Positions 49,388 to 58,692 of a stretch of 64,000 nucleotides of DNA are shown here, piece by piece (position 1 is the stretch's first letter; the number at the start of each line of letters is the position of its first letter). The notes beneath the pieces are model-generated. The model was not told the origin of the DNA. It saw only the letters and a list, made by a program, of their open reading frames with translations, and did not search any database. This DNA comes from Verrucomicrobiaceae bacterium (lineage in GTDB: Bacteria; Verrucomicrobiota; Verrucomicrobiia; Verrucomicrobiales; Verrucomicrobiaceae): positions 310,001-374,000 of the forward strand of contig JABTUN010000002.1 of NCBI GenBank assembly GCA_015075365.1, in the 5' to 3' direction. Made by a program: the position numbers and the translations under genes.

Positions 49388-50506
49388 GTGCCTTCCCAAT
49401 TGCTCCAACGTTATGCCTTAGCAGGCTGGCTCGCCTTGATGGCGTGGCCAGGCGGGGCGATGGGCTATTTGGGCAGCTTTGAGGAGTTAGACGGCTACCG
49501 CGTGCCACAAAACGGGCTGATTCCCTCTCTCGACTTCGGCGGTGACGCCAAATTTTACCTCAACAATAACTCGGCCAATGGATTCACCGGCATCGTGCCA
49601 GCCAGCACGTTTCCAAACACCCTGGGAGACTCTACTCACGGCCCCGATGTTACCCGCTACAATGCCGGGCAATATGGAACCAGCGGCGGAGGACCGGGTG
49701 GCACGGCAATCGACATCCCGGACAATTCTGGCCAGTGGACCGCTCTGCTCGGCGGGCGGCTCCACGAGGATATCGGCGGCGTGTCTCCGGGTTACCAGTA
49801 CTTGGGCAACACAACGACCGGGAACATTTACCTGCAAAACCGCGACTACGCGCATGCCTACCGCTACGGCGGCGCCCGCAACGGCACCCAGGTGCTCAAC
49901 CTCCTGGCCCAGGACACCAGCCTTCGTTACAATTACGCTCTCGATTCACGAGACCTGGGAGGCATTCATCCGGCCACAACCTCCAGTTCCCTGATTCAGA
50001 TGAGCTTCTGGATCTGTCCGGCTGACACCGATGATCCTGACACGGACAACCTGTTTGGGCTCACCTTGCAGGATGCGATGAGCCAGTCGGTCTTTGAGGT
50101 CGGTTATACAGGTGACAACGTGATCCAGTACCGCCTGCCCGGAGGTGGTGCCTGGGTCAGCACGGCCAGCACCGCGGGGACACAAGGCTGGTCCCAGATC
50201 ATCGTGGCGCTCAACACCGCCACCGACACCGTCAGCCTGAATGTGCGCTCCTACGACGACATCCATGCCATGCTGGGCTCCACCGTCACGCTGATCAGCG
50301 GGCAATCACTCAGCCTTGATGCCGGGGCGTTGACCAACTTGCAATGGGACCTGCGAGGCGGAACGCTGAGCAACGGCGCGGTGAGCTTTAAAAACTACTT
50401 TGAGGACTTCAATTTCACCGTGACCCCGATTCCCGTTCCGGAACCAGCTGGCGCGCTCCTGCTGGCGCTGGGAGGGATGCTAGGCATGCGCCGTCGTCGT
50501 GCCTGA
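49388..50506 (+). CDS. PEP-CTERM sorted LamG-like secreted protein
   Basis: A 372-residue protein whose C-terminus PVPEPAGALLLALGGMLGMRRRRA is a clear PEP-CTERM signal. The body has a concanavalin/LamG-like beta pattern (MSFWICPADTDDPDTDNLFG, WSQIIVALNTATDTVSLNV). The start is GTG 49388, with TTG 49400 also in frame; the nearby ATG at 49378 is in another frame. The 283-bp gap before it is A+T-rich and probably holds promoters for both divergent PEP-CTERM genes. Confidence 0.8.
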   Translation: MPSQLLQRYALAGWLALMAWPGGAMGYLGSFEELDGYRVPQNGLIPSLDFGGDAKFYLNNNSANGFTGIVPASTFPNTLGDSTHGPDVTRYNAGQYGTSGGGPGGTAIDIPDNSGQWTALLGGRLHEDIGGVSPGYQYLGNTTTGNIYLQNRDYAHAYRYGGARNGTQVLNLLAQDTSLRYNYALDSRDLGGIHPATTSSSLIQMSFWICPADTDDPDTDNLFGLTLQDAMSQSVFEVGYTGDNVIQYRLPGGGAWVSTASTAGTQGWSQIIVALNTATDTVSLNVRSYDDIHAMLGSTVTLISGQSLSLDAGALTNLQWDLRGGTLSNGAVSFKNYFEDFNFTVTPIPVPEPAGALLLALGGMLGMRRRRA

Positions 50507-50587
50507 GCCGTGAAGACGAGGCCCTGGAGGGCTCTCCCGCCCTGCCAGTGTCGACGGACCTTGCGAAGGCGCGCATCTGCGCCCTCC

Positions 50588-51466
50588 TCACACCGGCCTC
50601 GCCACCACGATGCCCGCGTGCGCTTTCACCGAAGCCAGGTAGTCAGGCAACGCCTTGTCCACGATCACTTTTTTCGCAGTCGAGGACGCGTGCATCAGGC
50701 GGCAGCGTCCATCCGAGGTGCGCAACGCCAGTCCGACATGCGAGCAAAAGACACGCGGCCGGTGAGTGACAATGCCAATGATGTCACCGTCTTGAATGCG
50801 CGGTTCACATTCCGCCACACGCGCTTTTGGGATGTAGTCAAAAGGCACCTGCTCCAGGCGTCGCTCAATCCGGTTCAGGGCCGGCACCAGAGCGGGATTT
50901 GCCCGCAGGTAGCGGTAGAGCCCCGGATTGAGCGACATCTCGTCATTCGTCCTCCCGGTCAGACGTGTTACCGGGCCGATCTGCGCCGTGATGTAGCGTA
51001 CATGTCCGCGCGCTGCGTTGTCCGTGAACCACTCGTCCAGGTAATGAATGCGGTCGAGGTAGTTCCCGCGGCACACACCGCCCCGGTAACGCGTCCGCTC
51101 AATCTCGCGCAGTAAATCCTCAGGTGTGAAGGCACGCTTGGGCCGCCCGATCATGCGCGCCAAGCCCAACGCCACCTCGAAGAACGTCCAGCAGTCCAGC
51201 CCGTGGAAATTCACCGAAGGCGACTCGACATGATCATCAATCTCCAGCGTCCAGGCCACATACTTCGTGCCGCGCATCGCCTGGCCGAATAGCGCCACGC
51301 GGCGTCCCATCGGCTGCACGCGCCAGTTTCCAGCCTGCGCCTGTGCCACGATTTGCTCAAAACGCTCCATGCCAATGAAAGTGCGCTCCGGCGGCAGATA
51401 CGACGCGGCATGGAGCCTGGAAAGCAGCGCCCAAGGCACCAACGACACCAAGGTTCTCCTCTTCAT
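50588..51466 (-). CDS. DUF1460 family putative N-acetylmuramoyl-L-alanine amidase-like protein
   Basis: A 292-residue exported protein from ATG 51466 (MKRRTLVSLVPWALLSRLHA signal). It matches DUF1460, an NlpC/P60-like amidase group: the nucleophile segment is HGLDCWTFFEVALGLA (Cys) and the His lies late, in FCSHVGLALR. Likely acts on cell-wall peptides or related amides in the periplasm. ATG 51472 is an alternative start. Last gene of the minus-strand unit that starts at 55962. Confidence 0.78.
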   Translation of the reverse strand: MKRRTLVSLVPWALLSRLHAASYLPPERTFIGMERFEQIVAQAQAGNWRVQPMGRRVALFGQAMRGTKYVAWTLEIDDHVESPSVNFHGLDCWTFFEVALGLARMIGRPKRAFTPEDLLREIERTRYRGGVCRGNYLDRIHYLDEWFTDNAARGHVRYITAQIGPVTRLTGRTNDEMSLNPGLYRYLRANPALVPALNRIERRLEQVPFDYIPKARVAECEPRIQDGDIIGIVTHRPRVFCSHVGLALRTSDGRCRLMHASSTAKKVIVDKALPDYLASVKAHAGIVVARPV

Positions 51467-51473
51467 GGTCATT

Positions 51474-52097
51474 TCAAAAAGCGGCTCCCCTAAGCGCCGT
51501 ATCATCTGTGGCTCCAGCCGCCATCCCAGTCCACATCTCTTCGTCCGCCAGCCCAAACTGCCGCGGCAACTGGTGAAGCACCGTCTTGAACTGCACATCC
51601 AACTCCTCCAAAAACGCCAGCGCTCCATCAACCAGACTGCCGCGCCGTGCCGCTTGGGAATAGCGGTTCAGGCACATCTGGAGCTGGTTCGCCTGCACGA
51701 AGGGTTCCAGACCGTAGCCCGCCATCACCACCGCGCGCTCGCTGGCAGCTTCAATCAATAACATCACGAGGTGATTGTCTCCCGCTGTCTCCACCGCGCT
51801 GGAAAGCTGGCCGCGGTTGAACAGCCAGAAGGCATACACACCTGCCGGCACTTGTGGGGGCACCTCTAGCACCACGACGGCGATTTCCACCTGCGGGTAG
51901 CGGTGCTCGAAATGTGAAACCGCGCGCAAAAGTCGTCGCCGGGCCAGACTCGGCACCAGGCCTTTCGGATCCGACAGCGGCTTTTGCAGCGTCGGCGGCA
52001 CACCTAGTGCATGATCAGCCGCATCCAGGGAAAACCCGCACTGCCGGCAGGCGGCATCATTCTCGAAGACGGCGGTTTGGCAGGCAGGACAACGCAC
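51474..52097 (-). CDS. Zinc-ribbon protein with TPM-like domain
   Basis: A 207-residue protein. The N-terminal zinc ribbon is CPACQ (residues 3-7) with CRQCG about 10 residues on. Then comes a TPM/YgcG-like region (VEIAVVVLEVPPQVPAGVYAF, LLIEAASERAVVMAGYGLEP). No signal peptide. Start is GTG 52095-52097, since the nearest upstream ATG is out of frame. It lies 7 bp upstream of the DUF1460 gene. Confidence 0.68.
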   Translation of the reverse strand: MRCPACQTAVFENDAACRQCGFSLDAADHALGVPPTLQKPLSDPKGLVPSLARRRLLRAVSHFEHRYPQVEIAVVVLEVPPQVPAGVYAFWLFNRGQLSSAVETAGDNHLVMLLIEAASERAVVMAGYGLEPFVQANQLQMCLNRYSQAARRGSLVDGALAFLEELDVQFKTVLHQLPRQFGLADEEMWTGMAAGATDDTALRGAAF

Positions 52098-52158
52098 CGC
52101 TCATTATACAACGGAACCTCTTCCCCTCGCAACGACGATTCCCCTGCCCCTTCCACGT

Positions 52159-52653
52159 TTACATCGCCTGCGCCCGGAAGGCCTCCAGCGCCCCCGCCAG
52201 AGCCGCCGGCAGATGGGCCGACTTCACCTCCGCGATCGCCTGCTGAACGAGTGCGTCACAGCACTCGTTGTCCGCATTCCCCGCATGCCCCTTCACCCAA
52301 TGCCAGTGGATGTGATGCCGGGCACCCAACTCGTCCAGCCGCTGCCACAAGTCCGCGTTCTTCACCGGTGCCTTGCTGCTCGTGCGCCAGCCGTTGCGTT
52401 TCCATCCGTGAATCCACTGGCTGATGCCGTGGCGCACATACTCTGAGTCAGTGTGAAAGTCCACCTCGCAGGCCTCCTTGAGCATGCTCAGCGCCTCGAT
52501 CGCCGCCTGCAACTCCATGCGATTGTTCGTCGTCGCCGCCACGCCGCCGCGGATTTCTCTCAAATGCCTGCCAAACCGCAGCACCGCTGCCCAGCCGCCC
52601 GGACCGGGGTTCCCGTGGCATCCGCCATCGCTGTGAATGAGCACTTTCTTCAC
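52159..52653 (-). CDS. rnhA: Ribonuclease HI
   Basis: A 164-residue RNase H that cleaves RNA in RNA-DNA hybrids. Catalytic acids: Asp9 ([15 protein letters not shown]), Glu47 (NNRMELQAA), Asp69 (FHTDSEYV) and the late Asp in [11 protein letters not shown]. The start is GTG 52651-52653, which overlaps the DUF3817 stop as GTGA; the longer frame to 52944 runs antisense-like through that gene and is rejected. Confidence 0.95.
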   Translation of the reverse strand: MKKVLIHSDGGCHGNPGPGGWAAVLRFGRHLREIRGGVAATTNNRMELQAAIEALSMLKEACEVDFHTDSEYVRHGISQWIHGWKRNGWRTSSKAPVKNADLWQRLDELGARHHIHWHWVKGHAGNADNECCDALVQQAIAEVKSAHLPAALAGALEAFRAQAM

Positions 52654-52955
52654 ACCGCCGCCTCCGCCCACTTTTTCAGCCGCGCATCCAGCCAAAACGG
52701 CACCAGCGGCACCAAGGAAGCCGCAAACAGCATTGCAGCACGCGAAAGCGGCCACGCGGCCTTTTGTATCGCCAGCCACAGCAGCACGCAAAACACCACG
52801 AACAGCCCTCCATGGATCGATCCGGCTACTTTCACCGCCAGCGGCATGCCCAACACATATTTCAGCGGCATCGCCACGCCAAGCAGGACGAGATAGGACA
52901 CCGCCTCGGCCAGCGCCGTCCATCGAAACCAGTTCACCACACATTTTCCAGTCAT
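52650..52955 (-). CDS. DUF3817 small membrane protein
   Basis: A 101-residue protein with three hydrophobic segments ([54 protein letters not shown]). This is the DUF3817 pattern, with a conserved HG in the second segment. Function unknown. Its stop overlaps the rnhA start. Confidence 0.88.
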   Translation of the reverse strand: MTGKCVVNWFRWTALAEAVSYLVLLGVAMPLKYVLGMPLAVKVAGSIHGGLFVVFCVLLWLAIQKAAWPLSRAAMLFAASLVPLVPFWLDARLKKWAEAAV

Positions 52956-53010
52956 CAGCCTGCCCCGTTATCCGGTGACGATGCTTTCGCCACTGCTTTT
53001 CACCAGGTGA

Positions 53011-54054
53011 TCAAAACTTCAGCATGTCAGCGACCGGGAGAGGCTTTTTCTGGCGGATGGACTCCTCCGCCACCAGACACAGTCCCGCGCTCCAAAGGCC
53101 ATCCAGACCGGTGGCGACGGGCTTTTTGCCGCTACGGACCATTTCCACGCATTGGGCGATTTCCTCCCGCAGTTCAAAGACCTCGCCACTGTGCTTTTCG
53201 AGCCTCAGGGTTTCGAGTTTGTCGCCATCAAAGACCTTCAGGAAGTATTCGGGCTCCAACGTGCGGTCCAAGGCACCGCTCCAGGCGGCCCACAAGGCGC
53301 CCTTGGTGCCGCTGACCTTCACCGTTTGATGATGCTCAAAGGCGGCGAGTGTCTGGGAGACGACGGCATAGCTGCCGTTGGCGTATTTGAACATGGCGCT
53401 GAAGTTGTCGAAAAGCGCCGGACGTTGCGGGTCGCGTGAGTTGCCGTAAGCATGCAACTCCACAGGATCGCCGCTGGATTCGAGATACCAGCGGGCGAGG
53501 TCAAAGAAATGAATCGGCTCCTCCAGCACCCAGGAGCCCACGCGGTTCTGGTCGTAGCGCCAGCCGCTTGCGCCGGTGCGGTAGGGTTTGCGGGAAAGTT
53601 CGACGAGCACGTATTGCGGATCGCCGATGGTGCCTTCGTCGATGATCTGCTTGATGCGTCCCCACTGGCTGGAGAGGCGCAACTCGTGCCCCACGGCGAG
53701 ATGCACGCCGTGTTGCCGCGCAGCGGCAACGATGGCCTTGCAGTCTTCGAGCGTGATGGCCATCGGCTTCTCCAACAGCACATGCTTGCCCTTCTGCATC
53801 GCGGCGAGGGCGATCTCGCGATGCGTGTGGCTCGGTGTCGCGATGTCGATGATGTCGAAGTCGCTCTGCGCGATCATCTCCAGGCTGTCGGCAAAAATCC
53901 TCGCGTCAGGATACAGCTTGCGCGCCTCCTCGCGCGACGCGTCGGAGGGCGCGGAGATGGCGACAAGTTGAGCATCAGGATTCCCGGCGACGGACTGGGC
54001 GTGGAATTTTCCCCAAGCGCCGAATCCGGCGAGGGCGAAGCGAACAGGGTTCAT
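53011..54054 (-). CDS. Gfo/Idh/MocA family sugar oxidoreductase
   Basis: A 347-residue NAD(P)-dependent dehydrogenase. N-terminal FALAGFGAWGKFHAQSV is the Rossmann motif, and HVLLEKPMAITLEDCKAIV is the family EKP motif with its lysine. The C-terminal domain carries ELSRKPYRTGASGWRYD and EEPIHFFDLARWYLES, with a substrate-site His. Such enzymes oxidise sugar hydroxyls, often at C3. It is third in a unit with DUF1080 and SsuD-like genes, after a 25-bp gap. Confidence 0.93.
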   Translation of the reverse strand: MNPVRFALAGFGAWGKFHAQSVAGNPDAQLVAISAPSDASREEARKLYPDARIFADSLEMIAQSDFDIIDIATPSHTHREIALAAMQKGKHVLLEKPMAITLEDCKAIVAAARQHGVHLAVGHELRLSSQWGRIKQIIDEGTIGDPQYVLVELSRKPYRTGASGWRYDQNRVGSWVLEEPIHFFDLARWYLESSGDPVELHAYGNSRDPQRPALFDNFSAMFKYANGSYAVVSQTLAAFEHHQTVKVSGTKGALWAAWSGALDRTLEPEYFLKVFDGDKLETLRLEKHSGEVFELREEIAQCVEMVRSGKKPVATGLDGLWSAGLCLVAEESIRQKKPLPVADMLKF

Positions 54055-54079
54055 AAGTTAAAAATGGTGAATGGTTGGA

Positions 54080-55231
54080 TCATCTCCGCTCCGCAGTGGT
54101 CAATGGCGTGGCCGGATCGGGAACGCGGCGGCCTTGCAGTTCGTTCAGCCGGCAGGTGGGGAGTTTGGGGAGGACGTGTTTGGCGAAGAGATCGCACTCC
54201 TCGAGGTGCGGATAGCCGCTGAGGATGAAAGCACGGATGCCCATGTCCATGTAGCGGTTCAGTTTGGCGAGCACTTGATCAGGATCGCCCACAATGGCGC
54301 TGGCGCAGCCGCTGCGGGCGAGACCGATGCCACTCCATAGATGCGGCTCGATGTAAAGATCCTTCGATTGCGCTCGCAACTCGTCCTGGCGCTTCACGCC
54401 GGCGCTCTGGCTGTCCTGGGAGCGGGCTTTGATCTCCGCGCCTTTTTCGGCGGTGAGTTTGGAAATGAGGCGGTCGGCTGCGGCGCGGGCCTCGGCCTCC
54501 GTTTCCCGCACGATGATGTGCCCACGAAAGCCGAAATCGATCTTGCGGCCGTAGCCGGCGGCTTTTTCCGACATGACGCGCATGGTTTCGGCGATGCGGT
54601 CCTCCGTCTCCGGCCACATGAGGAAGACATCGCAGTGCTTGGCGCACAAATCCTGCGCGGCGGGCGAGATGCCGCCAAAGTACATGAGCGGGCCGCCGTT
54701 TTGCTGGTAGGGCTTCGCAGGTTCGGTGGTGGGCAGGCTGATTTGATAAAACTCGCCCTTCCATTCAAAGAGGCCGTCGGTGCGCCACAGCGCCTGTAGG
54801 ATTTGGATGATCTCGCTCGCGCGGGCGTAGCGTGTTTCATTGCTTTCCTTGATGCCGGGCATGTCGGAGGAGATGATGTTGATGCAGAGGCGGCCTTTGG
54901 CGATGTGATCGACGGTGGCGAGGGCGCGCGCGAGCATCGGCGGCCAGACCTCGCCCATCCGCAGGGCGACGAGCTGGTTGATCTGCTTTGTTTGCGGTGC
55001 CATGGCGGCAGCGAAGGCCAGCGCGTCCTGCCCGGCAATCCAGCCGCTGGGCAGCAGGATGTTTTGATAGCCGAGTTCGTCCGCCTTTCGCACAATGTCG
55101 CCGCAGTGCTCGTAGCTGGATCGCAGGGAGCCATCGGGCACGCCGAGGAACTCGTAGTCATCGGAGCAAAGCGCGGAAAACCAGGCGACCTCGCATTGGC
55201 GGTCGGGCGTGCGGATGGGTGGAGGTGTCAT
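54080..55231 (-). CDS. SsuD-like FMNH2-dependent (LLM class) monooxygenase
   Basis: A 383-residue TIM-barrel monooxygenase close to alkanesulfonate monooxygenase SsuD. Shared features: [34 protein letters not shown] (in parts), [26 protein letters not shown] and the C-terminal LSGYPHLEE. SsuD uses FMNH2 and O2 to release sulfite from sulfonates. ATG 55231 is chosen; a TTG at 55246 would overlap the DUF1080 stop. A flavin reductase partner was not seen. The neighbours suggest the substrate may be a sulfonated sugar. Confidence 0.88.
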   Translation of the reverse strand: MTPPPIRTPDRQCEVAWFSALCSDDYEFLGVPDGSLRSSYEHCGDIVRKADELGYQNILLPSGWIAGQDALAFAAAMAPQTKQINQLVALRMGEVWPPMLARALATVDHIAKGRLCINIISSDMPGIKESNETRYARASEIIQILQALWRTDGLFEWKGEFYQISLPTTEPAKPYQQNGGPLMYFGGISPAAQDLCAKHCDVFLMWPETEDRIAETMRVMSEKAAGYGRKIDFGFRGHIIVRETEAEARAAADRLISKLTAEKGAEIKARSQDSQSAGVKRQDELRAQSKDLYIEPHLWSGIGLARSGCASAIVGDPDQVLAKLNRYMDMGIRAFILSGYPHLEECDLFAKHVLPKLPTCRLNELQGRRVPDPATPLTTAERR

Positions 55232-55242
55232 GGTGGTGTGAG

Positions 55243-55962
55243 TCAAAGCTGGCGGATGCGGACGTTGCGATAGCGCACGGTGCCGGAGAATTTGCCGCCG
55301 TGAATTTGAAGACCGATGTGACCGGTGGCGGAATGCACGCTGGCAGGCTCGGTGTGCCGCATGATCTGAACGCCATTCACCCAGGTGGTGATGGTGGGCG
55401 GATCGCCGGTGATGCGGGCACGGACCTCATTCCATCCGCCGACGCGCCAGAAGCTCTTCCACACCTCCGGTGAGACCGGGCACGATTGTTGCGAATTCTC
55501 ATTCAGCGTGATGACGTCCGGCGTTGTGCCAAAGGTGTAGTTGCGCACGCCACGGCGCTTCCAGATGCCTTCGCCCAGGATGCCACCGATGGTACCTCCT
55601 TGGTGGTAGTCGATGAGACACTGGTAGGCTTTGCCATCCTCCGTGCAGCGCAGAAAGAGGCCGCTGTCGGGGCCAAAGTCGTTGTTGGTCTCAACGGACA
55701 CTTCAAAGTCATCGAACACGGCCTCGGTAATGAGCAGGCCGCCATTTCCGGGCGTGTCCTGACCACCACAGATGGCACCGTCTTCGACGCGCCAGTATCC
55801 GCCGGTTGTGTTGTTGCTGGCCTTGCTATGGGGGCTTTTCGCCGTGGTTTTCCATCCTTGGAGCGTGCGCCCGTCAAATAGCGGCCTGGATGGGTCATCG
55901 ACAGCGCCCCCACACACAGGGAGCGCACAGAGGGCGAGGGAAAGAGCCTGGCGGCGATGCAT
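55243..55962 (-). CDS. DUF1080 (3-keto-disaccharide hydrolase-type) secreted protein
   Basis: A 239-residue protein with signal peptide [20 protein letters not shown] and a DUF1080 beta-jelly-roll: [34 protein letters not shown] (in parts), [11 protein letters not shown] and [22 protein letters not shown] (in parts). Members hydrolyse 3-keto-glycosides made by Gfo/Idh/MocA-type dehydrogenases, which is consistent with the oxidoreductase two genes downstream. First gene of the unit, behind the palindrome at 55983-56000. Confidence 0.9.
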   Translation of the reverse strand: MHRRQALSLALCALPVCGGAVDDPSRPLFDGRTLQGWKTTAKSPHSKASNNTTGGYWRVEDGAICGGQDTPGNGGLLITEAVFDDFEVSVETNNDFGPDSGLFLRCTEDGKAYQCLIDYHQGGTIGGILGEGIWKRRGVRNYTFGTTPDVITLNENSQQSCPVSPEVWKSFWRVGGWNEVRARITGDPPTITTWVNGVQIMRHTEPASVHSATGHIGLQIHGGKFSGTVRYRNVRIRQL

Positions 55963-55982
55963 AATTAGAAAGGTTTTTTATT

Positions 55983-56000
55983 TATTCCAATATTGGAATA
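55983..56000. promoter_or_regulatory. 18-bp perfect palindrome, probable operator for the ROK regulator
   Basis: TATTCCAAT-ATTGGAATA is a perfect 18-bp palindrome 20 bp upstream of the DUF1080 start. A related half, ATTCTCCAATAT, lies at 56031-56042. Both sit in the 225-bp divergent gap before the ROK gene, the usual place for a self-regulating operator. Confidence 0.7.
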
Positions 56001-56187
56001 TGTTGTTGAGCATGCACCAAAAGCAACATCATTCTCCAATATCCGCTTTTGCACGGCACCTAATGGGAAACCATCGCCGTGCCGGAGTTACCCGGCCAAG
56101 CACGGCGCGTGGCGGAGACAATTCTGGGCCAGAAGCCGGAATCCGCCGTGGAAAGCCCGGTCATGATGGAATACATGATCTGAACTG

Positions 56188-57315
56188 ATGAGAAGTCCCG
56201 TCGAACTCCGTGAAAATCTGGCCAAGGCCATCTTGAACGTGCGGAGTGGTCATGCCACATCCCGTCGCAGCCTGGCCGCCGTCCTGCGGCTCTCCCCGAG
56301 CACCACCGGATACTATGTGGATCAATTGATCGACGCCGGTCTTCTGATTGAAACCGGCCTGGAGCAGGGCCGCATGGGCCGGCCGAAGCGCGTTCTTTCC
56401 GCGGTGGCTGGCGCAGGGTGGTTTGCCGGCATTGAATTCAACGCGGAACGCATTCACGCCGTCCGCCTGGATTTTGCGGGCAGGCCGGAAAAGAGCCTCA
56501 CAGCTCCCCTGCCCCACGAGGCGGGCACGGGCCAGGTGATGAACGAGATCGCGCGCCTGATCACCGGCATCTCGGACCAGGCGCGCGGTGAGTTCATGGG
56601 AATCGGGGCCGGTGTGCCCGGCCTGGTTGATCCCGCGTCAGGCACGGGCATTCACTATTCTTTTCTGCCGGACTGGAGGAATGTTCCCTTTCGCAGCGTG
56701 CTGCAAGAGCGTTTCCAGACACCGGTGATCCTGGAAAACAACCTGCGTGTGATCGCGCTGGCGGAGCGATGGTTCGGCGGTGGTCGAGAGCTGGATGATT
56801 ATGTGATCCTGGGACCGCGCAGCGGGTTCGGGATCGCCATCATGAAACACGGCCGCCTGATCGACGGCCGGCATCATGCGACCGGGGAAATCGGCCGCTG
56901 GACCTGGCCTCTCACTGGCGAGGGCAAGGAAATGCATGACGCGCTCTGTGCCCCGGCCGTCTGGCGGAGGCTCGCGGGCGGGGCAACGCAGAAGCGGCAG
57001 CCTGACAACCTCCGCGCCGCCCTCGCCGCGCTGGCAGACCGGCGTGATGCGGCCTGGGACACGGTGGTGGCTGACTACGGTCGTGTGATCGGTCTGCTGC
57101 ATCTGCTGCTCGACTCCGGCGCCTATTTCCTGCACGGGCCCCTCACCGCGCTGGGGACAGGTTTTTGTGACGCCATCTCCAGTGAGGCCGTGCGCCTGAT
57201 GCCCGCGCTGCAAAACATGACTCCGAAGATTTTGCCGTCCGGCCTGGGTGACGACGCCGGGGCACTGGGAGCCGCAAGCCTGGCCATGGAGGCGTGGCAG
57301 CCGTCCCCGGGCTGA
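56188..57315 (+). CDS. ROK family transcriptional regulator lacking the zinc Cys cluster
   Basis: A 375-residue NagC/XylR-type protein. Residues 10-60 form a winged-helix (SRRSLAAVLRLSPSTTGYYVDQLIDAGLL). The ROK core has GIGAGVPGLVDPASG, ILENNLRVIALAERWFGGG and the ATP-pocket-like GPRSGFGIAIMKHGRL, then HHATGEIGRWTWPLTGEG. At the point where ROK proteins carry CxCGxxGCxE there is WPLTGEGKEMHDALC, so the zinc site is missing. Likely a sugar-responsive repressor of the divergent DUF1080 unit. Confidence 0.85.
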   Translation: MRSPVELRENLAKAILNVRSGHATSRRSLAAVLRLSPSTTGYYVDQLIDAGLLIETGLEQGRMGRPKRVLSAVAGAGWFAGIEFNAERIHAVRLDFAGRPEKSLTAPLPHEAGTGQVMNEIARLITGISDQARGEFMGIGAGVPGLVDPASGTGIHYSFLPDWRNVPFRSVLQERFQTPVILENNLRVIALAERWFGGGRELDDYVILGPRSGFGIAIMKHGRLIDGRHHATGEIGRWTWPLTGEGKEMHDALCAPAVWRRLAGGATQKRQPDNLRAALAALADRRDAAWDTVVADYGRVIGLLHLLLDSGAYFLHGPLTALGTGFCDAISSEAVRLMPALQNMTPKILPSGLGDDAGALGAASLAMEAWQPSPG

Positions 57316-57330
57316 AAACAAAAAGCCACA

Positions 57331-58080
57331 CTACCAAGTGAGCCACTTTGGGGGCGTCACTGGAGCAATCATCAGGGTGAACTCTCCCTTGGGAGCCTTG
57401 GCCTGAAAGTACGCATGCACCTGCGCAGCCGGGCCCCGCTGAAATTCAGCAAATTTTTTGGTCAACTCACGCGCCACCACCACGCGGCGCGTGGGTTCGG
57501 CTGACGCCAGCATGCCCAGAGTGTCCAGAATCCGCCACGGACTTTCGAAATAGATGCTGGTGGCCTCGCGGGCCAGCGCGGAGGCCAGTTCCGTTCCGCG
57601 CGCTCCCTTTTTGTGCGGCAGAAAGCCGCCAAAGTAAAACGGCGTGGTCGGCAGGCCGCTGGCCGCCAGGGCTGTGAGCACCGCGCTCGGCCCGGGCAGG
57701 CTGTCGATGAAAAGGCCGGCCGCGACGGCTGCCGCCACCAAGCGCTGGCCCGGATCACTGATGGTAGGCATGCCCGCGTCCGAAATGAGCGCCACACTCC
57801 CGCCAGCACGCATGTGATCCAGCAATTGAGGGATGCGATGCGCCTCATTATGCTCGTTGAGCGAAATCAGCCGGGCTTTGATCTCCAGATGCTTCAGCAG
57901 GAGTCCGGAATGACGTGTGTCTTCGCAGGCGATCAAATCTGCCGCACGCAGGGTCGTGACCGCCCGTGCCGTGATGTCACCCAGGTTCCCGATCGGAGTA
58001 GCGACCAGATGCAAGCCCGCCAGGAGACGGTTGGAGGGTACCGGCAGTTCAAAGGAGCCCTCCTCCGCCGCATGCGCCAT
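57331..58080 (-). CDS. rsmI: 16S rRNA (cytidine1402-2'-O)-methyltransferase
   Basis: A 249-residue SAM methyltransferase of the tetrapyrrole-methylase fold. Motifs: LHLVATPIGNLGDITARAV, ACEDTRHSGLLLKHL, SLNEHNE, SDAGMPTISDPG, LPGPSAVLTALAASGLP and YFESPWRI. It 2'-O-methylates C1402 in the ribosomal P site. ATG 58080 has GGAG about 9 nt upstream. ATG 58152 is also in frame and would overlap lptE by 23 nt. The C-terminal helical tail of longer homologues is absent. Confidence 0.9.
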   Translation of the reverse strand: MAHAAEEGSFELPVPSNRLLAGLHLVATPIGNLGDITARAVTTLRAADLIACEDTRHSGLLLKHLEIKARLISLNEHNEAHRIPQLLDHMRAGGSVALISDAGMPTISDPGQRLVAAAVAAGLFIDSLPGPSAVLTALAASGLPTTPFYFGGFLPHKKGARGTELASALAREATSIYFESPWRILDTLGMLASAEPTRRVVVARELTKKFAEFQRGPAAQVHAYFQAKAPKGEFTLMIAPVTPPKWLTW

Positions 58081-58129
58081 GGCAGGCGGCTCCAAGCTCA
58101 ACGCCTCATTGTCACACTGGCGGGGTTCA

Positions 58130-58633
58130 TCACCAGCCTTCGGAGATGTCATTGGCCAGATTGATGGCGGCGCGCTGGGCAGCATCCTCAAGCGCCTGGG
58201 TCTCGGAAAGCTGCAAATTCGGGTCCAGGATCACGTAGGACTCACCGTTCGCGTAGTTGGTGTGCAGCACCTTGCCGCTAGGATCTTCTATGCGATAGCT
58301 GATCTCCAAGCCCATCAAAAGCTGGGAGCTGCGGAGGATGTTCGTGCGGTCTGAGCGGAACTGCGAGCGGTAGATGTTGCGGATAGAGGCCACCAGGACA
58401 GCATCCGCACGATCACGGGTGCTGATCTCATAAGAACCATGATTCTGGACATGCTTGATGATGGCGTTGGTCACCAACACGCCCAAGCGGGGTTCCAGGG
58501 TCAGATTTTCAGCCGTGGGAATGGCCAGACGCTGCACATGCGCCAGTCTGGCCGGCTTCTGCGCGCCCAGATGGTAGCCACAACCGGAGATCAACAGGCA
58601 GACGGGCAGCAGAAGGGCTAGGAGGTGTTTCAT
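58130..58633 (-). CDS. lptE: LptE-like LPS-assembly lipoprotein
   Basis: A 167-residue lipoprotein: MKHLLALLLPVCLLISGCGYHLG has lipobox LISG-Cys18 followed by the GYHL start of LptE/DUF4136-like proteins. The body (RLAIPTAENLTLEPRLGVLV, SQLLMGLEISYRIEDPSGKV) fits LptE, which plugs the LptD barrel to move LPS to the outer leaflet. lptD is not in the window. It lies directly upstream of rsmI and 59 bp downstream of the TPR gene. Confidence 0.75.
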   Translation of the reverse strand: MKHLLALLLPVCLLISGCGYHLGAQKPARLAHVQRLAIPTAENLTLEPRLGVLVTNAIIKHVQNHGSYEISTRDRADAVLVASIRNIYRSQFRSDRTNILRSSQLLMGLEISYRIEDPSGKVLHTNYANGESYVILDPNLQLSETQALEDAAQRAAINLANDISEGW

Positions 58634-58692
58634 GCGTGGGTTCGGCGAAGCGTGCAGGCGAGAATGGCCGGAGGCGGGATTGGCGCAAGAGG

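Noticed and set aside
52653..52944. N-terminal extension of RNase HI.
   Set aside because: The added residues are a shifted-frame reading of the DUF3817 gene; the family start follows the GTG at 52653.
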